64,000 nt of DNA from Durusdinium trenchii. Lineage: Eukaryota; Sar; Dinophyceae; Suessiales; Symbiodiniaceae. The position numbers and the translations under genes were made by a program. Positions 56,170-64,000 of the stretch are shown one piece after another (position 1 is the first letter of the stretch; each line of letters begins with the position of its first letter). Location: the NCBI GenBank assembly GCA_963970005.1, contig CAXAMN010006557.1:467147-531146 (forward strand). The letters run 5' to 3'. A model generated the notes under the pieces. That model made no database searches. It worked only from the letters and a program-made list of their open reading frames with translations, and had not been told where the DNA came from.

Positions 56170-57746
56170 GGCGACATGGGAGCAGGTGGAGACCTTAAAG
56201 CAAGAGAGGTCGTGGTCGTGGTCCTTTGAAAGTCGGGGTACAAGTGACTCGGCCCATCCGTGGAGCCAGTTCACTTGGCAATCTGCTTTTGCTTTCGAGT
56301 TCCTCAGGGCATCGAGTTGCATGAGCTTGCCCAACATTTGCCACCGCTGTTTGCTTCATCCTGATTTGTCATGATTTGACGCATGTCATCGGTGGCGCTT
56401 GAGCCAGAAAAAGAATCCCCAACGACCGTTCGAGAGACCTAGAAGGTTGGGCTTTGGGAAGCGCCAGGACCCTCATGCGCTGGTGGTTCTGCAAGGTGGG
56501 TGGCCATTGGGTCAGAGCCCAGGACCCCATGCTCTTAGCGACTTTCGATGCACTGACGTCACAACCGAGGTGGCTTTTATGTCTGGGCCGTGCTTTGATC
56601 TGAAACCCAGCCACCTGGTCATATGATATGCAGCCACGTCCTGTACTCCAAAGGACTACAATTTACAGTCCACCAGAGCAACAATAAGAAATGGACCCCA
56701 CACGCACACAAATTAAAGTAAAGAAACAAAAGGATTCACAATTGGCTTCTCTTGGGTCTGATGCTGTTCTTGTCTGCCTGATCAACCCGTTCGGATGACC
56801 GGCTGGCCGAGTCAGCCTGCTGCAAGCGGTGCGCATGGCCCAGCGGAGGTGCCAGGGGCTTGAAGAATTGCATCGGCAGAATCGCTCGGGTGGCGACGTT
56901 CGGAGCTTGGGTGGCTGTGAAAAGATCAGTGCGGGGTTGCTGACCTGGTCTGGGCCCACTGGGATGGAAGGTTGCTCCATATTTCTGCAGTTGGGTGGGG
57001 CGAAACCGCTGAAGAAGACCAACTCGTGTACTCAAAAGGAAACAAAGCTGCTCGAGATCATCTGACGGAAAATGACTGGCTATTGCGGACAGGAATTCAC
57101 AGTGATGCAAGCTTCATTTGGCCAATAGTAGCGAGCCTTTCAGCCTTTCACATAGCTTTGCTTCAAGGTGCCTGATGCAGGGGTGGTGGGATTTTGTCTA
57201 TGGTGGGCTGATGACGGTTGATGCGCCACCTGGGCCGAGGGAGCTCTGAAATCTGCCTGTTCCATATTCCATGTTGTGGCTCGATGTGGAAACGCTGCGA
57301 AGACGTTGCTTGATGGACAGGCTTTAATGTTAAACACTCGAAGTTACAAGGAACTCGGCCAGTTTTTAATGTGAAACATGTAAGGTAGTTCACAACAAGT
57401 CCTTCTGCTTTCTGTGATCTTCCAGAGCTATCCAGAGCTTGCACAGGTCAGGTACTTTGGATCCGAGATTTGACTTTTTCAAGTCCTTTCTTGTAGCAAC
57501 TCCCCTGGTCCAGTTCTATGATTCGCAACCCCTGCAAACCATTCATCCACAGAATGAGGATGGCACATGTGGGGCTGACAAAACGCCCCCCCCCCTGTTG
57601 AACAAGGCCTGACCATCAAGAAACACCGAGCTTCTCCGGCCAAAATTACTAAAAGCCGCGGGGAGACCACCCCGCGCTGAGCTCCTCAACCCCAGCAACA
57701 TCCCGCCCGCCCCAGGACCCACGCGGCTGGGTTTTCGGCCACCTCG

Positions 57747-59667
57747 TCAGTCGCCTTTCTTTGAGGCCGACACGGCCGCTGACACGCCCCCGCCCGCGCC
57801 GGCCGGGGCGGCGGTTCCGCGGTCGTCCAGGTTCACGCGCAGGAAGGCGCGATCGGCGATGAAGGAGGACTGCCGGTGCAAGTAGAACCACCTAGCAAGA
57901 TCGGATCGGGGAAGGCAGGCACTTAGATTTTGCCAAATCTCTCACGGAAGACCTACCCACACCTACCCTGTAGAACTTGCAACCATGTACCAGGTCACTC
58001 ATCTGATGGGTAAGATTGGATGGGGGAGGCGTTGTATGGACGAGTTGGAGCCATCTGACCACAAACCGTTACGTTCCCTACCAGTTGGGCAAAACCCGTT
58101 CATCCTCCCAGAGTGACTCGAACATATTGAATCCTTAAACAAGTGAAATTAATTGAAATTATGTATGATGCCCGTGTGGCTGCCACAAGGGATGGGCAAC
58201 CGCTTCGCCGGGCCACCCGTAGTCCAGGCAGGTCTGCGCTAGTCCAAAGGCTGTGAAGCCCAACAGCACCTAGCGCTGGCGCTCGGACGTTCCCAACCAG
58301 GAAGGGACCCCTCCGATCGTGGTACAAAACCGCTACCCCGTGGAAAACCAACATGGACCCTGAATACCTATGGTTGTAGGAGAAAACGGTCTTTCAGGGT
58401 CCCATTCTTGGTGTATAATTATAGTGGTGAGATTATTATTGGTGGGAGCATGATCTGGAGGCCAAATACCACTTCTAGAACACCCCTCATCCAGGCAAGC
58501 ACATGCGCAAGTTGGCCAACCTGGGTTGCCAGCTGTTGGAGGCTGACGTACCCCACGGAGCCAGTGCCCACGACCGCCAAGCGCATGCCGTGCTGCAAAG
58601 CAATGGGCCGGCGGCCTTCATGAAACCACTGCCTGATGGCGGTGGTCGAAGAGTGTTGGGACTAGCAAAGGGGGTCAAGAGTGTCAAGAGTGTGCTGAGA
58701 CGTTGAAGATGTTGAAGTCAGTGAGATTCACTTTAGAAGATGGTGGGGATTCTTGAAGACTTCTGCAGCTTTTGTGACGAAGGTCCTATGCAAAACCACA
58801 GACTGTCCCTTCCGAAATGCGGAACACAATTGTCTTTTCTCCTGACTCCTGCCCACCCACTTGCCCGATCTTGCCCGCACCTTGAGAAAAATAGAGTTAG
58901 CTGAGGGTAGTTTGTTCAGAAGCCTCTCAGCAGGCCTTTCTGTGACCCTCAGCCCTCAGCTGACATTTTACAGCACACCAGAACCAACCAGCCGCATCCC
59001 GCTGTCTTCTACCACAACCCCCCTGACATCAAACAACAACAAATCGTGGATCGTCGACGTGCACCCCGAGGAAAGCGTCGAAATCAGTGCGTCGAACTCG
59101 TTGAGCCATGGCACACACGCTGAACCGACGCGGACTCGATGCCGCCCAGCGACACGACGTTAAACTGATCTCTCAGCACATCGAAATGCACGGTGCACTC
59201 CAGCTCCCGGGCTTCCGGAAGCCTCCAAGGATTCCTTGGCTGCGAAAGGCTTCAAGACCGGCAACTCGAGTGGAAAAATCTTCAGTTACATGCCTACAGT
59301 ACTGTATGATACTGCTACGTGTCGTATCGTATGAACACATGCAGGTCACGTGTCGTTGCAAAGACTATGAGTGACTCTCCACTGTACAAACAGAAGGTCC
59401 CAGTTGCCCCTCGCGTCCCTCTCTCTTGGGCGTTCGCCTTCATGAACCTGATCGACCCAAAGGCCTCCCCAAGGAGTCGAGTCTTCCCATCTCACCCGCC
59501 ATCAAGTCTTCTCCAGCGCCCCGACGACGCCGACGACCCGACGACTCGACGACTCCATCTCCGCCCAGGTTCCAGCTATGGAACGGCCACGTGAAGGGCC
59601 GGTGGTAGTTGCGCACATCCACCCGCGCGACGATCTCCACACCCGACAAGCGCAGCTGCGCGCCTAG
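57747..59667 (-). CDS. Unknown gene: C-terminal exons with probable membrane segments
   Basis: Exon 59667 to about 59573 reads LGAQLRLSGVEIVARVDVRN, then YHRPFTWPFHSW. Exon 58661-58521 ends with MRLAVVGTGSVGYVSLQQLA. Exon 58269-58201 reads VLLGFTAFGLAQTCLDYGW. The last two together make one or two hydrophobic helices. Exon 58002-57967 reads MSDLVHGCKFYR. Exon 57891-57747 reads WFYLHRQSSFIADRAFLRVN, then an Ala/Gly-rich tail ending SASKKGD and TGA. VVGTGSVG resembles a dinucleotide-binding loop, but the surrounding hydrophobicity favours a membrane helix. The join at 57967 is one base out with a GT donor. Confidence 0.65.
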
Positions 59668-61669
59668 CTGCGCTGCGCGGGGTGCACTCCCTGAGACTGG
59701 AGTCGACCCAAGACCGTCCTACAGATCCAAAGACCCAGTCCAACCGGGTCCTTTCACCTCAACCATCAGGCGGAAACCATCCGCTCGCGCCCCATGGGAC
59801 TGGTCGGATCCATCCCATGGCCAGACCTTCTGCCCGATTGGGAGCGACATGAAGCTACCACCCAAAGGGAGCATGTATAGAGCATGTAGATTAAAAGGGG
59901 AAAGAGGAGCATCATAGAGCATCATAGAGCTATCTGCCATCTACCCAACCGATCCACCGATCTTGATACTTTTACGAATCCTTTCCGTGGAGCTTGGTGA
60001 CATCACATGAACTCACCCAATCCCTGCCCCGCCAAGCAGCCCCACTTTTCCACCCCCGAACCGTCCAAGCCGTCCGTCCTTCGCTTCCAAAGTCTTCCAT
60101 TCTCCTCCCAGCGGCGGACAGCACATCCTACCGCAGGGCCGGCCAGCAAACACAGCTACGAAGAAAGGGAGACACTGAGACCATTGGGTGGCTGGATGGA
60201 AGAAAAAGCTCCAAGAAAAATAGAACAAAACCAGTGTTGCATGAAACGTTCCGACGTCGACAGTCGACGGCCGATATTTCCTCCAGAAATCCCGCACACC
60301 AGCGAGCATGTCTCCAGAAAAGACTTCTCCACCAGCCCCCAAGTCCACACGCCTTATCACGCCTCGACTTCAAAACCCCCCTCAGTGACGTCCAAACGGC
60401 GTGCAGCCTCCACGCTCAACATCAAGTAGCCCTCGCCATAGTCGGCACCGGGCACGAGCTGCGCGTAGCGATTCGGGAGCCCCGCCACCCAGCAGCCCGG
60501 GAGGTGGGAGACCGTCTCGCGCGAAGTCGAGAAAGAGACCTCCAGCGGTCGGGTCGACCATGGGCGGCGCTTGGCGCTTGGCGCAGGCGGTCGGATCGGT
60601 GAAGGACGCGTGGCGGCGCGTCAAAACCAGGGCAACTTCAACCCCTTGAAACTGGAGGTTGCCCGTGAGGTCTGGCGATTGGAGTGCCAACACCATGCAT
60701 CTCCCTTGGCCCAAGCGGAGTGTCTCCAACACAAAGCGAAGAGTCTCCTCTCGGCCACTCATAGAGGTGTCTGCCGTTTTTGAACGGCATCACGCCTCAA
60801 ACACAATTGTGGACTGCTCGATGGCTTCGTACAAATACACCTGGCAGCCGGGCAGGCCGAATCAGACGCAGGCCGAATCAGAGGGCCCACTATCTCCAAG
60901 TTCACCACACGACCTCCATGTTCATATTTGTCCAAAAAATCCGCTCCGTGTTATGCTACTTCACGCCCTCCTCTTCTTCACCTCCAGCGGTCCTAACCCC
61001 GTGCGTCGCCACGCACCAAAACCTCCTCAGCCGTGCCTCGCTGGTGTTGAATTGAGGATTCAAGCCTTCCGCGAGTGAGAACGCCACCTCGTTGGGCCCC
61101 CCGTGAACAGGAGGAGTGTCTTTTTTGCTTTTGGGGGCTGGGTTTGCCCGAGCCGTGAGGCGACGTCTTGGGGCTCTCTGACCACAGAAGGATAACAACT
61201 TCGCTGCTTTGAGAAGGCCAGCCGGTCACGTAGTGCGGGCAAGTCTGCAGGTAGCAGGCCACGAGTCACGAGTGAGTCGCAACGAGCCCGCCTGCATCTG
61301 GTTCGAGCTCGCGTAGAACAGCGTGCTGAGCTCATCCTTTGGCCGGATGCAGCTGATGGAGTCGCTGCCCCACGACATGCCATCGGCGTACCTGGTGATG
61401 GCCAGCTGACACAGTTCCGGTGATGCAAGTGGAAATGCCTCAGGGAAAACTCGGCCGGACTCTGACATCAAACGGTTTCACTACACCACTCTTCCACCAG
61501 AGAAGTCAGATTTCCGCCAGGCGATCCAAGGCATCCAACCCTCAGCCAGGCCACTTGGCCACGAATGACATGCCACAGTAGGCTGAGGAGGACGTCAGGT
61601 TGGGCCACCAGGTGCCATCCACCGAACGGTCCTCCGTTCGCACACGGACCAAACGGCACCGGACCCCGT
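57747..61669 (-). CDS. Multi-exon gene of unknown function with hydrophobic C-terminal region
   Basis: I do not recognise the family. Exon candidates on the minus strand: 61669-61552, 61405-61292, 61087-61037, 60840-60796, about 60746-60545, 60539-60363, 59667 to about 59573, 58661-58521, 58269-58201, 58002-57967 and 57891-57747 (ends in TGA). Most are phase 0 at both ends. GC donors occur at 61292, 61037, 60796 and 60363, three of them GAG before GC. The region has consistent GC-rich third positions and no stop in the chosen frames. Whether all blocks are one transcript is inferred from strand, spacing and phase. Confidence 0.65.
60363..61669 (-). CDS. Unknown gene: upstream exons, possible extracytoplasmic or enzyme region
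   Basis: Readable segments include TEDRSVDGTWWPNLTSSSAY (61669-61552), LAITRYADGMSWGSDS and STLFYASSNQMQ (61405-61292), VAFSLAEGLNPQFNTSE (61087-61037), VYLYEAIEQSTIVFE (60840-60796), LRFVLETLRLGQGRCMVLAL (from about 60746) and PNRYAQLVPGADYGEGYLML (60539-60363). The stretch 61100-61290 is open in all frames and may hold another exon. At about 60540 the coding frame shifts by one base, unless an intron of about 115 bp is removed there. No catalytic motif was recognised. Confidence 0.6.
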
Positions 61670-62122
61670 CTGACAGGCAGATCACCACCCTACCTGATGT
61701 GCGTGTGGAAAGCGAAGACCACGGCATTTCTCGTCCCTTTTTTCCTCTTGGAGCAGGAAGCGCAGGCAGAACTAACTGCTGAAGTCTTTTGAAGGGTGAA
61801 GAGCGCCAAGGGCGGCCCCCAGTCTACAAAAGAAAAGGAAACTATCAAAGACTTTGCGTCTTAAGACACCGGTTTCAACCTGGCCCCTTCTGTTTCAACC
61901 GTGTGATTTTCATGACCAGGTCCATACTGCTCAGGGTCGCCGCCGCTTTTTCCGTCCGTTCCACCGGGGGCCACCCCTGAAGAGACGATCACCCCTGAGA
62001 GAGCCGCGCTCCTACGGCGCGACCGTCCCAGAACATCCGCCAGGAGCTGGTCAGGATGGGAAAACCCTCTGCGTCGCAGGTTCACGGAGCCAGCAAGCCC
62101 ACCGGGCAGGCACGGGCCCCAT

Positions 62123-62748
62123 CTAAAAGCTCTCGATGGTTTTGCTCAGAGCCTTCCATAGCTCATGCTTAAAGTGTCCATCCAGCTTGATGTCCATATG
62201 GTTGGTGCCCTTGCACTCGATGACGCGGCAGCCGGCCGGGTGCTCCGTCCAGTCTGGCCACGTCTCGTAAGTCCACTCGGGAAAGTGGCCCTGAAAGACT
62301 TTGTCTTCCCGCTGCTTCATGTACGCACCTGGCTCGGCTCGTTTTCCCTCGCGCGGCGCGCGCCATAAGCGCGCTGATCGCTTGGACGCCACAGAGAGAA
62401 GGATGGGAAGGATGGGAAGGATGGGAAGGAAGTAGAATGAAAAAACCCAAATCAACAACCACCCGGAGGCGGTTTCATGTTTTCTTTCCTGAGCCTGAAC
62501 CGTCTCAAAATGTCCCTCAAGCCTCAAACACCTGTCATGGCAGGTGCCAAAATCGACTCCGAAACTGCAGGTGTCCCCCGCACTCTCCGGACCCCGGCCC
62601 CCCCAAATACAGGGCCCCACCGATCTCCATCTTCTTCTTCACCATCTCCTGATCTGCCTCAGGCAGCTCATCCAGCTTCACCCAGGTTCGCCACGACAGT
62701 TCCGCTCCGAAGGCCAGCATTGGACACTTGAAGCGATGGAACCCCGGC
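62123..62748 (-). CDS. C-terminal exons of a possible alpha/beta-hydrolase-like protein
   Basis: Exon A, 62748 to about 62600, reads FHRFKCPMLAFGAELSWRTW, then VKLDELPEADQEMVKKKMEI and GGALYLGG. Exon B, 62328-62123, reads AYMKQREDKVFQGHFPEWTY, later CRVIECKGTNHMDIKLDGHF, and ends KALSKTIESF with TAG. CPMLAFGAE followed by a late NHMDI before a final helix resembles the last strands and the catalytic-histidine region of alpha/beta hydrolases or thioesterases. That is an analogy, not an identification. The exon A donor in the G-run near 62600 is unclear. The upstream catalytic part was not found in 62750-63330. Confidence 0.6.
62399..62433. repeat. 10-bp tandem repeat GGATGGGAAG
   Basis: GGATGGGAAG is repeated about three times just upstream of the 62328 exon, in what I take to be its intron. 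Confidence 0.85.
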
Positions 62749-63331
62749 TCGATGGCATCTTGGTCCAAAATCTGATCCTGCGCTGGTTCAAGGCTCCAAG
62801 TCCAAGTGGGTAAAAAATGTTGACGGGGGTCTTCGCTCAAAGGAAAAGCTGCAAAGCGCTTCGTGTTCCTGGAGCTTCGTGTTCCTGGAACACAGGATCT
62901 TGCGCCACGTGCACGTACGTGGTTCGCAGCTGTCGGCAAACCAAGCTCCTACTTTCAATGGACAAGGCCCTCCCATTGCCCAAACCGCAGTCTTCGCAGC
63001 AAGCTGCTAGGGAGGTTGTTTGGGTCGTCCAACCTCTTGGCACATTAGGTGAGTGCTCATCAGAAACTTTGGGTTGCCCATATCTGGAGGAAAAGCCTCA
63101 GGTTCAAAAGAAAAATGATCAGCCCGCAGTGCATTGCGCCTGCAACCTTTCGATGCAAAAGTCAGCTAGCCTTCCAGCACAAGGACATGCCGAATCATCC
63201 CACATCTTCCACCATCTACCTAGCTCAACAATGAGAAGAGTCACCATCTGTTTGGGAGTCAGCATCCTGGACTGGGCTCTACTCATGGGCTTCCTTTTTT
63301 CGCAGCCCCTCCCCCCAAACAAAAGCCATTG

Positions 63332-63400
63332 TCAGTCCTTGGCCCACATGTTCAGCGTTCGCTGGCCCACCTCCCCGGCGCTCTTGTAGAGTTTGTAGAC
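63332..63400 (-). CDS. C-terminal exon of an unidentified gene
   Basis: After CCGATGAG the frame reads VYKLYKSAGEVGQRTLNMWA, KD and TGA. Acceptor AG before G, phase 0 and good third-position bias support a short terminal exon of a gene whose 5' part lies to the right. Function unknown. Confidence 0.6.
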   Translation of the reverse strand, partial: VYKLYKSAGEVGQRTLNMWAKD

Positions 63401-63690
63401 CTCATCGGAACCCGTGTGGCGTTCAAAAGGTTTCAAATCCCTGAAGCTGACACTACTACAATCCCACACGGTTGTTGCCGCAACATGTCAGGTTTTCAGG
63501 AGGGAGTTCTGATTTGCTTCGCCAGCGGAACTGTGACTCTTCGATGTCATGGATTGGAGCTAAATAGCCCAAGCCAGGGCAAACTACAACCGTTTTGGGG
63601 ACCTTGCTTGCAAAACAGCTCGGCTTTGCAAATGACTGTGTGCCATTGACACTTCGAGGGTGGCTGCTCGACTCAGCCCCACCCTGGCAA

Positions 63691-64000
63691 CTCTCGAAGC
63701 TGCATCATTGACACCTGCAGACTGACTGAGCCCTGCAGGCTGCCAACCAACGGCCTCTCGAAGGCACTTGATTGACACTTGCAGAGTGACTGAGCCCTGT
63801 AGGTTGCCAACCTACGGCCTCTCGAAGGCACTTGTTTGACACTTGGCCCTGCAGGTTGCGCTCTCAAAGCTGCATCATTGACACCTGCAGAGTGACTGAG
63901 CCCTGTGGGTTGCCAACCTACGGCCTCTCGAAGGCACTTGATTGACACCTGGCCCTGCAGGTTGCCCACCTATAGCCTCTCGAAGCTGCATCATTGACAC
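63691..64000. repeat. 64-bp tandem repeat array, running off the window
   Basis: Units start with CTCTCGAAG or CTCTCAAAG at 63691, 63755, 63819, 63861, 63925 and 63977. Three are 64 bp long; two are shortened to 42 and 52 bp by loss of an internal GCAGAGTGACTGAG segment. Core words are CATTGACACCTGCAGAGTGA and GGTTGCCAACCTACGGC. All readings in this region are repeat-derived. Confidence 0.95.

Noticed and set aside
56393..56406. Second spliced-leader relict (TTTCTGGCTCAAG, minus) upstream of the F-box ATG
   Set aside because: Only the last nine bases match the leader and no retroposition signs are present; the F-box gene has introns, so chance is the simpler explanation.

Overview
The window reads as nuclear DNA of a dinoflagellate, most likely a member of the Symbiodiniaceae. 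The evidence is fourfold. Coding sequence is scattered in very short exons (about 25 to 190 bp) separated by introns of roughly 75 to 800 bp. Introns begin with GT, GC or GA and usually end AG followed by G. Every exon I can support lies on the minus strand, as in unidirectional dinoflagellate gene arrays. A 16-base exact match to the 3' part of the dinoflagellate spliced leader is present as a genomic relict (27650-27665, minus). Nothing bacterial was seen: no operons, no long intact genes, no CRISPR. Most long open frames here are not genes. I chained exons by eye from protein motifs, splice sites and reading phase, so end exons and some boundaries are uncertain.

Layout from high to low coordinate, the direction of transcription. 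63332-63400: C-terminal exon of an unidentified gene. 62123-62748: last exons of a possible alpha/beta-hydrolase-like protein. 57747-61669: many exons of an unidentified protein with hydrophobic segments near its C-terminus. 52502-56169: F-box plus ankyrin-repeat protein. 36057-50731: the main gene, a receptor-like-kinase-type protein kinase with all catalytic residues, followed on the same strand and in compatible phase by a linker and a complete FHA (phosphothreonine-binding) domain; possible 3' exons continue to 33468. 31940-32173, 29952-30392 and 24034-24081: isolated exons. 26264-27665: retroposed, decayed material with a relict spliced leader at its 5' end and a retroelement RNase H remnant. 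16976-17154: C-terminal exon. 7664-8248: proline-rich protein C-terminus. Several weaker exon candidates lie below 14 kb.

The rest is introns and intergenic DNA rich in repeats: a 39-bp minisatellite that keeps a 13-residue frame (three loci, one containing the only assembly gap), a 21-bp minisatellite flanked by direct repeats, a 64-bp tandem array running off the right end, poly-G tracts, compound microsatellites and several long hairpins that look like small inverted-repeat elements.

The F-box/ankyrin protein (probable ubiquitin-ligase adaptor) and the kinase-FHA protein suggest signalling functions. Co-regulation cannot be inferred, because dinoflagellate arrays are processed by trans-splicing.
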